The notes: a model not told the origin generated them from the letters alone. 64,000 nt of DNA from Glandiceps talaboti (GCF_964340395.1 NC_135561.1:11412961-11476960), one strand, 5' to 3'. Numbered from the stretch's first letter, positions 10,703-23,859 are shown. Numbers and translations: made by a program.

Positions 10703-13700
10703 CACACACGGATCGTGACTTGGTTTATTTTATCGGATATGTAGTTTACAATAGAGTCAGATTTATTCGTATCAATATAAATAAGCTATCATATTGAACA
10801 GAACTAAGAAAATAGGGAGATTTTGGCGGGAATATGATGACATTTTATTTTGACGGAAGTATACAAACATTTCCGAAAATAATTCTTACATTCAAGAAAT
10901 CTCTCCAGGTATTTGATGCTGCCGAACCACAAGAAAGTTTTCTGGAAAAAGACGATAGAGAAAAAAAAACATGAGGAAAGAAAGCAGAGGGTGATAAACA
11001 ACATAGCTAAGTAAAGTTTATTGTTGTATATGTTGTTATATGCGTCATTTTTGTTTTCGTCGTGTTTGTACTGATTGTTTGAATACTGATTAATGTTTGG
11101 GCAGACGACAGTATAAATTGTAACAATTTTAATGAAAGTTGAGTCAGTTTGATAGCATGTCGAAGTCTTTATTTTGATCATAGTCAACGATTCTTAATGA
11201 TCACTGTAAAATAGCTGATTGAATTCCCTGGCAAGTCACGTGACCACTCAAGGCTATACATGCATGTAAACTTTGAATCAACGCGTGGCCAACTGAACAC
11301 CGACATTTGTTGCAATAATTCATTGGTGTGACGTAAGGATGATGCTGTCGGGAATATGTTGTGAATTCACGGCATTTGAAAGGCCAGATATTGGCGCTTG
11401 TAAGGGTCAGAAACCTTGTCATTCATCTACTTTATTAGCTTCGGTCAGCTTTCACCAGTTGGTTTTGCGTGTGTGTGGTTTGTTGAGTAAAATGGGGCTA
11501 CTCTAGTAAACAATCGTTGTACGTGATGATCATGATGGCTGACCCAGGTCAGAGGTCAAAGAGGAGACATTGCTAAGCTTTTTTTTTCTTTTTTTTTTGG
11601 GGGGGGGGGTTAATCGTCGTTTCCGTTTTAAGATATATTTAACAACTGTTCAGTGTAGACTTTAAATGCTAGAACGAATGTGAATCGACTAAGTGTAATT
11701 TGACAGCAAACTATGAATGAAAACATTAAGTGCATACGTAAAATATAAGTATGAACATATGTTTTGACAATGGAAGCTGTGTGGAATGTTTTTTTTTAAG
11801 GTTTCCGTATTAAAGAACAAAATCCGTACGATAAACTGCTCTCAGTCAAACAGAATAAATATCTGACGTTTCGGGAGTAACCCTTCCATATTAAAGCCAC
11901 AGTTTTCGCGTCACCTCTGTAATTATGGAAATGTCACACTGTCACAACTTTTAGAGTATTTCCACGGTTCTCAGCAATTCCTTATCCGTGTCAGGCAAGA
12001 GTGGTTAATTTTTGGAGGCGACAGTTCATTTGCATATTACCACACTCGAGCAGATGTGATACATACATTTTATCAGGCCATTCGCAGGAGGTGTTACACA
12101 CACAAGAGGTGTTAAATATACGAAACTATGTTTACACTTAAAAAGAACTGATTTGAAATTTATTCCCAGGAAAAAAATAGATAAGGAAAACGAGAAAAGA
12201 AAGCGACATGTTTACTAATGAGGAAATGTCAATGAAAACATACTAAATATTGGACGAGGTAAATATTGGACGAGGTAAATCTTGATTGCTCTAACTATGT
12301 ATTCTCAGATCAGAACATTTAAGCATCATACTAGGCCATGTGACATCCAAATACAGTGATTCTATCACTTACCAGCAGATAATTCATTGTAACAGTTTTT
12401 AAAATAGCGGATTGAACTTTTTTTGGTTTTAATGGACGTTCTAGAAAGTTTTATACAATTAGTCCTAACCTTGGATAATTTTGGGGGAAATACAAAAAAA
12501 GAAAAGAAACAATGACAACAATTATTTACTTTGTATTTAATTTGAATAAAAAAAAATATGACCATAATTAGACAAAAATAAAGAAGTGTTTCCGATAACA
12601 AAAAAAAAAATGGTATGTAAGTCGGAATCTTTTTTTAAATTTTTTTTAAATTTCATTTCATTGATTTTTTTTGAGAAATTGAATCGATCCACAGAAAAGA
12701 TACAGGTTGGTCAGTTACCATACTTCTGTGATAGTTTGATGAGGTGTAACAAGAAATAAACGAAGACAATGATTTAGTATAGTAGATGAACACAATATGG
12801 CAGACTGTACTCTATAAAGTCAACTTGCAGTCTTGAAAGATCGGGTTCCTCTGGAATGAGATTTTTCAAAAATGACCAAAGGTACTTTGGCAAGAAAATG
12901 TATACAGAAATAGAAGTAAAGGTACGCCATTTTTACCTTTACCTTAAAAAGTGTCCGAAATGTACACAAAAGTGCAAGTAAATTCTCACCATATTTACCC
13001 TTTGTAAAAACATGTTCAGGGTCGGCGGCTTAAACGAGGGTCATGGGGATTATCAGGAACATACATTTTTATTACTGGCCTTAATAGAAATTTACTGTCC
13101 TTAATATAATTCATTGTGTTAAAAATAATTGATGTATAGCAAACGGCATTCTAGGGGAGCGGGAGTATTGTTTGCGCTCTTGAGTTGGGGAAATATTCTG
13201 CTGTCGCTGCAGAAAGGTTATGCACTTTTACGACGATGTGCAGACAGCGTAGTTTGCCTACTTTTAATCTGAGGTACGTCAGATTTTTTATGGCTTGACT
13301 TAGCTCACAAAGCAAGCTTCTATTTCTAGTGACGTGAATTATCAGATTGCTTCGTGATAGGGTAACGTGATATAGACAGTTTGGCGCCTTCAAATAAAAG
13401 TTTTCATACCATACGATACTACTAGGGAAACCGAATTTTCAGCTTAAGATAGACTCAAATTAAGACTGTTGTTGTTCAATATGGTAGATTACACAACTGG
13501 GTAGTAACGATGAGTATTTTTGTGTGTAGATATAATCACTCCGTAATCAAGCTAGTGGAAGTCCCCAAAATGTAAGTGCAATATATATGTAATATCACGG
13601 AAGTCGTCAGAAATGCTACCTTATTGTGAGTATAAAACAATGTCCATTCTGTAGCTTATGCGTCGCAAAAAGAGAGTTTGTGTCTAACCTAACCGAATGC

Positions 13701-13943
13701 CCGGATGCCGCTGTCGTATATTGTTGCACACAGCTAAACCTGTCGCTGCTATTTGTGTTGATACCTCAATTTAGGCAGCACACGTAAAGAAAGTGTTCCC
13801 AAAGGGCTGAAAGGTCAACTTGATACATATGTGATACCGGGTAAATATATTTGAGTTCGACTGCCCAATTATGGGTACTTCCGTTGAGCAGAGCTTGGTT
13901 GAACTTTGGACACAATAAACTATCTAATCGTGAAATCAAATCA
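10702..13943. other. Unassigned spacer with small low-complexity tracts
   Basis: No gene is recognised. A T-rich run passes directly into G11 at 11579-11609. A 17-base unit (TAAATATTGGACGAGG-like) is duplicated near 12243-12280. Oligo-A and oligo-T runs are frequent at 12400-12680. The 127-codon minus frame at 10804-11187 is AT-driven, with no domain seen. Confidence 0.5.
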
Positions 13944-13966
13944 CCCCCACCCCCACCCCCTCCCCC
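13944..13966 (-). other. Four-by-C5 tract: quadruplex on minus strand, i-motif on plus
   Basis: The order is C5-A-C5-A-C5-T-C5, which is four equal runs with single-base loops. The complementary strand therefore carries four G5 runs with 1-base loops, the arrangement associated with very stable parallel G-quadruplexes. The pattern is seen directly; folding is inferred. Confidence 0.85.
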
Positions 13967-14485
13967 AAATAGAAAGATAATTGAAATTTTATGAAATATC
14001 GTGATAATATAATGCAGCTGTTGTTCCCGTTGTTATAGTGAGAAACTATGTATGCAAGGGAATTTGGATTCTTTCGTCATAGCCTAGTATGATGATAGCT
14101 AGCTGCATGGTCACGATTTATTGTCGATAAAACTAGCAGCATGAGATTAGAAAGACCTAGATCTGTAAGTTCTGCCTTCGATCCTGTTATGCTAGGGCCT
14201 TCGTCTGCAACAATTTGTTTTGTCTTTTTTTTCGAAACATCCTCGAACATTGAGCATTAGCTTGGTCACGACTCCGAGTCGTCAAAACAGACTCTCGGGC
14301 TTTGAAAGACATACTAGATCCATGTTGCCTGTGGTATGTTGTTTCAAGAAAATCTCTTCTCTTTATCTGCTATATTTAAGTCGGCCGCGAACAGCGATAG
14401 CTAGATTTGTCACGAATAGTTTGAGATGCGAACACGACGAATCAATACTGAGGAACTTTAAAATTGATCTGTAGTTTCCATCCGT

Positions 14486-14627
<142 letters not shown>

Positions 14628-14632
14628 ACAGA

Positions 14633-14655
14633 GGGGGAGGGAGGGAGACACAGGG
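14633..14655 (+). other. G-rich tract with quadruplex potential
   Basis: The run order is G5-A-G3-A-G3-AGACACA-G3. It lies just after the (GA)n(GT)n array and meets the four-run G-quadruplex pattern with loops of 1, 1 and 7 bases. Confidence 0.7.
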
Positions 14656-14867
14656 TAAAGAAGATAAAGGGCCACAGTCTGTAACTTTATGATTACCTTC
14701 CCCTTTAGTTTTATTTTAAACATACATATATTATTCCATGGTCAGCTACAGTGACATGTAGAATAATATGTAGCTACTATTATAGTACGTGGCAGAAGTT
14801 ATACAATTGACATTATCATTATATAATATTGGGTTTTAAATACCAATAAATTCGTAAAACGCTGTCT

Positions 14868-15129
<262 letters not shown>

Positions 15130-15683
15130 GTATTTATCAAAAGGATCCCCAATACTTAACAATCATTGACAATCAGTATTCGAATATAAATCGTTTGCTA
15201 TAATAATAAAAGTAGAAACCCTCTTTCTTAAAGCTAGCAATCGGTGCCTATTCTGTTTTAAGTGATATCTCAAAGACGTATACCAAATATTTCTGCACTT
15301 GTATTTGCAATGTATGCTGGGAAAATGTTTTCAAAGATATTATTATATATTGTGATCAGTCATACCTAAGGGAAATCTCCTGAATGTAATATATATGATT
15401 TATCGATGTTTTGTTCGTAAGCTCCTGTAGGAATCATATATGACTTTGTCTCAGCTGGTACCAAGCATTTAATTGTGGGTTCAGAGTTGGACGTATAATT
15501 ATTTACAACGAACAGTCTTTGGTATTATGAACACGTTTTTCAATTTATAATCACCGAAATATTTTGTTGTTATTGTTGTTGCCAAATTCACTGTATGAAC
15601 GTGTTTCAAAATGAAACGCGAAGAAAATTCCTAAAATAATCACAACCAATAAATATTAATCCATAAGAACTCATTATTTGCAT

Positions 15684-15735
15684 TTGTTTTGTTTTGTTTT
15701 GTTTTGTTTTGTTTTGTTTTGTTTTGTTTTGTTTG
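15684..15735 (+). repeat. (GTTTT)n pentanucleotide array
   Basis: About ten copies of a TTTTG unit occupy 52 bases, nearly perfect. Confidence 0.98.
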
Positions 15736-15844
15736 ATGTAAGTTAGATTCTGGTAACAACTGTATTAGTCAAATAAAGTGGCACAAGTTCAGGTTTCAGC
15801 TTTTCAACAAAAACAAAATACGTCAATTCGTCAACGAAACAAGG

Positions 15845-16110
15845 TACATTTTCAGCCATTCCTATAATCCCAAAATAGCACTCAGGTTTGTTACCCCTTC
15901 ATAAATAGAGCCCCAGAATTAAGACAAGTGGAGCTTATGTGGTTTATACCCCGATTTCATAGCCAAAATGAAGTGTGCTGCCATCAAAAAAAAATCATAC
16001 ATTCAATTTTCAAGGATTCCTATAATCCCAGTGTAATGTTTAGTTGTGTTATGAATAGAGCACTGAAGCGATGTAAAATGTACTACTTATGTGATATCAA
16101 TAATTAAACC
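15845..16110 (+). repeat. Diverged tandem duplication, period about 158 bp
   Basis: ATTCCTATAATCCCA occurs at 15858 and 16016. Both are followed at matching spacing by ATAAATAGAGC or ATGAATAGAGC, and then by CTTATGTGGT or CTTATGTGAT. The two units are otherwise well diverged. Confidence 0.7.
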
Positions 16111-17011
16111 ATGGACCAAATGGCCACATTAAAGGGTAACTGAGGAAACTTGGAAGACAGCTAAGTAAAAAAGAATGTCATTTATGCTAGCTCTTGAAAT
16201 GGCTAGGTAGTGTAAGTCACATGGTAATGACATACCCTACAAGGCTGGCAATGTATCGTGGTAAAATATATTACTCTCTACCATAGAGAACTATATTTCT
16301 TTCTTAAGTTTCTATTGATATTCCACGCCATAATCATCCTCAAACATCTTGCATGCATTTCAAATTCATTGCCTCGGATTATACATTTGTTTTGTCTTCA
16401 CAAGCATTGTGTATTCCACATTCTATTATTGGTAACATATTTGTAAAGAAAACCTAATCCCAAGGAAATGTCTTCTGTTTTGGGAATATTCGCTTGCATT
16501 GTTAATGATAGTATCTAAGAAGCTTATGCATTTTAGGGTAAATGTGTCTCATGGGAGAAAATGAGTAACATATCACGCATACAGCGGTCGAGGGCTTTGC
16601 TTTCATATGCCATGCCTTGAGGACAACGATGCTTTTATTAAAGGTTCGTGTCCTCAGAGTTTATGGCTGCGTGATCTGAGTAATTTAATACGCCATTGGT
16701 CTTGGTATAGACGTTTCACAATCAAGATTTCAAGAGGAGTGGGGGAGGGGAACTGTTTAGTTTAACATCACAACCCACTCATTTACTGTTCTGTCGTGTA
16801 TTTACGATTATCATAAATTGTTAAAATTGATGATCAAATCATAGCGTGTGTAGAATTCCACTACTAAAGTGAATTTGAAAAATTAATGTGTTAGTAAAAA
16901 CTAGATTGCGTTAATTCAAATATATAGTCGCATACATTTTATTATCTCAGACCCTATCTAGTATAATGAAGGGAAAGCATGTTGTTAACCAGATATTGGA
17001 GTGCTCGAATT
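16111..17011. other. Unassigned spacer
   Basis: I see no recognisable gene, RNA or repeat. Confidence 0.5.
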
Positions 17012-17333
17012 TGTATGTATGTATGCACGTATGTACGTATGTACGTGTGTATGTATGTATGTATGTATGCACGTATGTACGTATGTACGTGTGTATGTAT
17101 GTATGTATGTATGTATGTATGTATGTATGTATGTATGTATGTATGTATGTGTGAGTGTACGTGTGTGTATGTGTGTGTATGTATGTATGTATGTATGTAA
17201 GTATGTATGTATGTATGTATGTATGTATGTATGCATGTATGCATGGATGTATGTATGTATGTATGTATGTATGTATGTATGTATGTATGTATGCATGTAT
17301 GTATGTATGTATGTATGTATGTATACGCATATG

Positions 17334-17365
<32 letters not shown>

Positions 17366-17492
17366 TGTATGTATGTATGTGTGTATGTGTGTATGTATGT
17401 ATGTATGTATGTATGTATGTATGTATGTATGTATGCATGTATGTATGTATGTATGTATGTATGTATGTATGTATGTATGTATGTATGTATGT
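17012..17492 (+). repeat. Long (GTAT)n microsatellite with higher-order repeat
   Basis: A 481-base array, the longest simple repeat in the window. A variant block beginning GCACGTATGTACG appears at 17025 and again at 17069, giving a 44-base higher-order unit. Other variants (GTGT, GCAT, ACGC) occur inside. Very long open frames on both strands here are repeat translations. Confidence 0.99.
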
Positions 17493-18269
17493 CAATTTTG
17501 TTATGTTCGCTTATTGAGTCACATTTAATCACTCATTCATTCTTTATATTAAGGAAGTATCGGTAAAGTACGTGTTATGCATACTGCCAAATATAATTTC
17601 TGACAGTTGAATATGTTAACACCGTTTGATATTCAGCGATTCATTTCTTGGATTTGCAAAGCGACAAATGAAAATCCAAACATTATTAACTGGAAGGGTT
17701 GCTACACATACTACAAAGTGTAGTAAGAGCCTGGTAACAACAAAACCAGCATGCAATCAAAATCTTTTCAAGCTTTATTTTTTTACTTTTTTACTTTATT
17801 CACAGTATTTAGTTAGTATCAAATACAAGTTGATAGTACATGGCTTGGGCACGTGTAATACAAGAGAAAGGTTGTTAGATTATTCAACTCTAAATTAAAC
17901 CAACCGTGTAACAAGGCATAAATACAAATTCTAGAAGCCTATATACCTATACAATGTAATCAATAAATCTCCAACACAAAAATATCTGGCTGTGTAAACG
18001 TAGCAGCTCGACAATCAGCAAGCCTCTTCAAGTGGTGAAAACGTAATAACTGTTATTGCAAAAGTAATGGCATGCATGCCCTCAACCACGTTGGCTCCAA
18101 GTACTTTCCCCAACCTAATTGCGTGTGTGCAATTCTCATGAATTCAACATCGCCACAATCTAGAGTCATAAAAAGACCCTTCTTTTAATTAGTATATGCC
18201 ATAATGTATATACAACGAAATTCTTTCAACCATCCCAGTTTTCCTATTACATATATATGCCCACACGTG
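17493..18269. other. Unassigned spacer
   Basis: The 90-codon plus frame at 17626-17898 has no recognisable domain. I see nothing else that can be supported. Confidence 0.5.
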
Positions 18270-18911
18270 GAAACAAAGCATTATGTTCTAAACATACTCA
18301 AATATGTACAATTCTCAGTCAGTACTTGGTTGTTATGTTCTAAAACTATTCAAAAATTAATATACAAAAACCTACTCAAACGAATTCTTGTTCGCCATGT
18401 TCGTGTTATATAGGTATATACACATGACAATGAATACTTGGCAATTATGTTCTAAACATGCTTAAAGATGAGCAAACCTCAATGAAAAATGGCCGTTATG
18501 TTATAAAAATATGAAAATATCTCAATGAATACATAGTCGTTATGTTATAAAAATATGAAAATATCTCAATGAGTACATAGTCGTCATGTTATATAAAATA
18601 TGAACATATCTCAATACATAGTCGTTATGTTATAAAAATACGAACATATCTCAATGAATATATAGTCGTTATGTTTAACATGCTTAAATATGAACACATG
18701 TCAATGACCACATAGTCATTACATATGTTCAAATATGACCATACCTCAGTGAATACAAAGTCGTCATGTGACATGAAATGTAAATGTATCTCATTGAATG
18801 CAATGTTATATAAATTCTCAGGTAAGAATGCATATCAATATTTGGTCGTTATGTTCAATACATGTCCGAATGACTACATTTCAATGAGCACTTGGAAGCT
18901 ATGTCATTATT
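18270..18911 (+). repeat. Minisatellite, unit 44-52 bp
   Basis: About 13 diverged units are built around GTCGTTATGTTATAAAAATA, then TGAACATATCTCAATGA, then ATACATAGTC. Central units (about 18490-18665) have a period near 44 bases and are most alike. Flanking units have TTCTAAACATGCTTAAATATG in place of TATAAAAATATG and run nearer 52 bases. Better conserved central units and decayed edges are the pattern expected of an array that expands in the middle. Confidence 0.85.
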
Positions 18912-21266
18912 TTTGAATGTGGTAATAACCTATTCCTTGAAATTATACAATAAAGGTGTGAACGTGGTTAGGAACTGGACAGGTGTTGATTGCAATGACA
19001 CTACATAACATCAAATAGTCTGACATAAATCATGTGTGTCAAATATCATACTTAACACTTTGCTCGTCAAAGGACCTGTACTTGCCCCAAGAAATATTCA
19101 CCAACCATGACATCATAATAAGAATTGCCCTTTCAAATTTTACATCTGTTGCCTTTCAAATGTCATTTTTCAAAATTAGAAATACCTTAGTGAATGCCTA
19201 CGCGGTCAGCTGTTTAATAACAATTGCTTGAGGCCAATAAATTGAGATGCACACGTTATTACTTTTAGAACGAATGACCTTTTAAGGTTTGTTGTCTTGG
19301 CGACTCTTCCTTGCTTGGATTGTTTTGCTGGGTCTTTTTTTTTCTTGTTTTCGCAAAGGACGACACACAGTACGCAATGCAGTACACGTTTAGTGACGTA
19401 TTAATCTGCAGTATATTGCCATGTTCGTATAATTTATAGCGTTTAATTTAGAGTGCAGGTATTCGTCAATGAAATTAACTTTCGTCAAACGTTATGACAC
19501 TATAGAAAGCGTCAACCCATCATGCTTGATTTACTTCAATTTGTGAACAAGAAATTTAATTAATGTGGTCGATAATTTTAGTTGATTAAACCCCTTTAAA
19601 AGATTGATGGATTGATTTCTTGGGAGAATTTAAGAAGTAACACCGTTTATTTTTCATTCTTAGTAACCTTGAGGCGATTTGGCAAACCAATATCAATTCC
19701 ACGATTGTATCTAGGATTGACATTTTTAAGAAAGTAATGATTTTTAAAACCGATATCAACTGAAGTAGCTACCGGATATATTTGTTAATTAACTTTGATA
19801 ACTCTCGGGTGTTTCTTCTACAGAAAGAGAGTATTGTGTGTGTGATATGGTATGTATAGTAACAAAATATCATAGGTATGATAATTCGAGACATGCCGTG
19901 TTTTAATTGAAAACAAACAGTCGTCCTATTCTATAGAAGTTATAACGACACCTTTATGTTGTGGATGTCTTTTTGGGGACATAACAATTCTAGGAAAAAG
20001 ACAATTTTTTTCCAAATTTTGGTTTCACATTACAGTGCACTTACGTCTGAATTTACCAGTGGCAGTTATCACGCTGATTCATTTTGGCGCGAAATAAGAT
20101 GAAATATGTTGAGAGTCAAAATACGTATGCTCACAGTGCCTTCAGCGAAAGAAGCAGTTGGAATATAATGGAACTGAACGTTAACTGTTCAAATCTTTCA
20201 AACTGCATGGCGACATCCGGTAAAATGTATACAGCCATCTCTTTTCAGTATCATCTGGCGAGTGAAATAATAAAAATATATATTTTACCATGTAAGCATA
20301 AAATAAAATAACCAATATTGAAGATTATAGGGATTTTGGATAACCCTAAAACAGAAGTTTTATTACACTGTAATAATATACAGCCTGGCCTAAGCTGGAC
20401 CATTCTGTACAGGCACGTTTTGAAGAGCTAGGATAAAAGTACATCAACACGAACGCAAGTATACGATAAACATGCGAGTCGTCAGCCGCAGATGTTTACC
20501 TGTTAACTCCAGGGAAATTTCAATCTTATGGGAAAGATAAATTTTGAATGAAGATCATACGGTATTTTTGTGAGCTACACACATTTTAATGAGATCGTCG
20601 TGCGTTGTTACTTATTAAGATAAGTTACAGTGTCTCCGATTCAAGGTAGTCTCGTGAGTGTTTATACATACGGGTAATCGGAACATGTCTTCAAGTCGTG
20701 ATGGTATTCTAGTCAATGAGACACCATCAGAAAGCTTAAGAATCACCCACACGTTCCGAGCAAAATTTCGATGTCGGTGTGTTCACGACAATGGACTGTC
20801 AGTCAAATGAATGATATACCATGACATTTTGGAATATAATGTACCGTCGTCGTAAACCCTATAGCTAATAACTGTCCTCTTTACGGCAGTCCAACTTTGA
20901 TGATTCAGCGGACGAACAATTTTTCTCTCGACTATAGAATGCACAATTTAAAAAACGCAACCCACTTTGATCACATATTCATATTTTTTTCTCATTTTGA
21001 TCGCATTTCTTGACAAACTTTGAAAATGTCACCAAATAGAATATTTTTCAGTACTAAAGACTTATCAGACGTTTTGTTGATTATTTTACCTTGTCAACCA
21101 GTGTGAAAAAGGTCATTTGAAAATATGATATTTATCAATATTTAGAGCTAATTCTATTATCATTACATGCAGTAACAGAACATTAAACATCAATTAGAAA
21201 CTTAGCATGAATGATTCGATTGGTAGTCTGTAGAATACAGAATACGCGACTAAATCGTTTATACGA
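18912..21266. other. Unassigned spacer
   Basis: I see no recognisable gene, RNA or repeat. The plus frame at 20084-20311 is short and has no recognisable motif. Confidence 0.5.
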
Positions 21267-21268
21267 AT

Positions 21269-21507
21269 AGGGAACTTGCAATCCAGACTGAGCATGCTCA
21301 GACACAAAGGACTATAGGATTATCTGTGGTTATCGTAGTACGTAATCTGGAGCTACCGATAAAATAAACCTCCCACAATGGTCAGGGTAACTATGAATTG
21401 ATTACCTGTGGTTACAAACAATGTAACATTATTGTTTACAATACAAATTGATTATTATTTATTATCACAATTCCCATGATGCAACATTCAACATGGCGGG
21501 TTTCCCT
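21269..21507 (+). mobile_element. M1 MITE-like element, copy 1 (239 bp)
   Basis: The element runs from AGGGAACTTGCAATCC to its inverted end GGGTTTCCCT and is flanked on both sides by AT (21267-21268 and 21508-21509). Its full length matches, in reverse complement, the 246-base copy at 62435-62680; the 7-base size difference is a missing GCAAGTT in the right TIR here. Internal landmarks are the palindrome CTGAGCATGCTCAG (21288-21301) and a central inverted pair GTTACAAACAATGT / ATTGTTTACAA (about 21412-21445). There is no coding capacity, so any mobility would need a transposase supplied elsewhere. The flanks could also be read as a TA target duplication. Confidence 0.85.
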
Positions 21508-21509
21508 AT

Positions 21510-21909
21510 TTGTTGATTGGAAGTGAGGAGTTGTTTCAGTGCTATAGATATGTGATGAACAGATTTTTGAGAAAGTACAATTTGTACATATTAATATAAA
21601 CATAAATTCGAAAACTCTTCACCATACCCCCTTAATCTACTGTATCAACCCCCGTGGAGTTTCAATATATTATACTCGCGTTTTCCACTGTTTTCTTGAT
21701 CTTGCCCAAATAGTCCAGTTTTTCTGAACAAACAATATCTCGGAGAAGGTACAAAAAGCAACATAATATACATTACCGTGTGAACAACTGAACAAAAAAG
21801 TACTTTTGTATCAACAAGTTGTAATATACTTCCCACACAAACAACTCTTTGTCGAACTTCATCGCCGACACAGTTCCCAACTATGCAAAGTACTCATTCA
21901 TTTTCGGAG
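21510..21909. other. Unassigned spacer
   Basis: I see no recognisable gene or repeat. The minus frame at 21645-21836 has no recognisable motif. Confidence 0.45.
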
Positions 21910-23060
21910 TAATTGTGGACAATATGGCCGCCATTCGGCCATTATTGCAGTGATATGATTACAGCATCTGACGATTGTGGCACGTTGGCTGAAACAGGTC
22001 AATGCATGCCAGAGTAATATCTTGAATAGTTTGGATTATTTTTTACCTTGATATTAGAGTTCAAGGTCATAGGTCAGTGTCTCATTAGAAAGCTTATTTT
22101 GGAGAACATGGATGTAGACACTCAAATGAGCTCACTATCTATCAAGCTTTCAAAGTTGGTAGGCAAAACATAATTTATTCTGATAAAATGTTGCCTCATT
22201 CGACATCACATGCTTATGTGGACTGTACTATCTGACATCTATGCCAGGTTTGATAGAAATAGGTCACACAAACCAGATGTAAATATACACCTATTAGACC
22301 TTGCTCATAGAGGTCAAATGTCAAGGTCCCTCAGAAAGACTACCTTTTATGGATAATATAGGTGTCCATGATGTGGGTGTACGCACTCAAGTGTGGCCTC
22401 TGTTAAGCTTCTAGAGGTAGTGGACACAATGTGAATTTTGAAGAAAAATATGGCCGCCATTCGGTCATTATTGCAAAGGTCAGTAAACAATGTGATGTTC
22501 ATATATGTGGAATACTGTACCTGAGGTTGGGATAAAACGTGTACACATATGCTTTGGACACTTTTTGCCATTTGGTCTTGAACACAGAGGTCAAGGTCAA
22601 AGGTCATGTGTCATTAGAAAGTTCATAATGAATAACATGGGTTTAGATACTAAGTATGGATTTTTTCGACAAATATGGCGGTCATTATCGTGAAGATCGG
22701 GAATCAATGTGATGTGCATAATGTAGACTGCTGTCCCTGATATTTCTGGCCTATGCATATCAGAGATGTGCATATACACTGTGAACAATTTTGGCTGTTT
22801 GATCTTGAACATATGGATCAAGTTCAGAGTTCTCATTAGAACCCTCATCTTTAATAACATGCGTGTAGGCACTCAAATGAGGTATCTAGCTATCTATTAA
22901 GCTTCCAGAGTTAGTGTTCAAAATGTGAACTTTTCTGACAATTATGGCCGCCATTTGGCCATTATCACAAAGGCTGAAACATCAGTTGATGTGCATATGC
23001 ACACTATATTGTCTGACATTTGTGCCAGATTGGTTGAAATCAGCTCTAAGACTTGTATTT
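21910..23060 (+). repeat. R1 repeat array, about 4.5 units
   Basis: Unit starts recur near 21918, 22183, 22445, 22672 and 22940, a spacing of roughly 227-268 bases. Shared landmarks are ATGGCCGCCATTTGGCCATTAT, a GATGTGCATATG block, CTGACAT, GTTGAAAT, a CATATCAGAG block, AGGTCAAGGTCA-type sequence, CATTAGAAAG, ATGGATGTAGACACTCAAATG and AAGCTTCCAGAGTTAGT. The order matches 170-955. The array stops after GTTGAAATCAGCTC near 23045. Reading frames at 22347-22872 and 22925-23140 are repeat translations. Confidence 0.85.
22588..22606 (+). promoter_or_regulatory. Triple AGGTCA direct repeat inside R1
   Basis: AGGTCAAGGTCAAAGGTCA contains three perfect AGGTCA hexamers, with spacings of 0 and then 1 base. 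AGGTCA is the canonical nuclear-receptor half-site and DR1 spacing is used by several receptors of that family. Diverged versions occur in the neighbouring units near 22065-22078 and 22309-22328. Binding is inference only. Confidence 0.4.
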
Positions 23061-23859
23061 TCAAGGCACGGGTGGACATGATCGCACGACGACACGCACG
23101 CATGCACACAGGGATCACTGGAGGGAACCCAACATGGTAAAAAGGAACAGAAATGCGAAAGAAAAACGTTTACCTTCCTGATTTCGGATTCAGATCTCCT
23201 GTGGCGAGTGATTGACCTCATGGAGAACCTTTTTTTCGTAAGCACACGATATATAAACGGAATTCGATAACACCTTTACTCGTATAGAATACCAAACATT
23301 TCTTTAATATACATTATTTATCTGGCCAATACAAAACAAGAAACCTGCAGATGAAGATGAAGAAGACAATTGTCCTACTCAAATCTATCATATGCTACAC
23401 AGTGTTCTCAGTCTACAGGTCACGATTCCTGCTTCCCTTAAAGAGACAAAACAGATATTTGTACTAGGACCAAGTGGCAAATTAAGTGACCCATTTAGAT
23501 AAACGAAGCTTATCAAAGTATTAACAATTTATCTTGATGTTTGTAATCTTTCCAAATTGATAATAAACCAATGGTAATAGAAAACTTCCATCCACGTCTT
23601 TAAGCAAAACTCACTCCGAAACGTTTAGTTAGTAGAGAATATATTACAAACACGATCCTCAAAACTTGAATTTCTTTAGAATTATTTTCACTGTCTATAG
23701 ATGTTGGTTTTTTTTCCTCCTATGGTCATGAATTATTCTTTCATCAAAGTCCTTTGAATGTTTATATCGTCTTACTACGAGAATTACGTCCATCGAATAT
23801 CTATACAAACCAATCCTTTTTGATGAGAAACGTGCCGAAATTCCATAAAAACAGTTAAA
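23061..23859. other. Unassigned spacer
   Basis: Immediately after R1 is a CpG-rich stretch with alternating CACG/CGCA (23062-23110). No gene is recognised. Confidence 0.45.

Noticed and set aside
16947-17566. Very long open frames (up to 192 codons) on both strands, also at 2271-2818, 23695-24125, 39776-40132, 42450-42827, 51492-51732 and 56829-57348
   Set aside because: They translate tetranucleotide arrays into MYVC, HTYI, CLSV or similar repeats. A 4-base unit stays open in several frames at once, so openness is no evidence of coding.
18270-18911. CRISPR-like array
   Set aside because: Direct repeats with no unique spacers, units of variable length, no cas genes, eukaryotic context. The same reasoning removes 41067-41803 and 63026-63311.
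22347-23140. Open frames of 60-90 codons on both strands
   Set aside because: They lie inside the R1 array, and equivalent frames are not kept between units.
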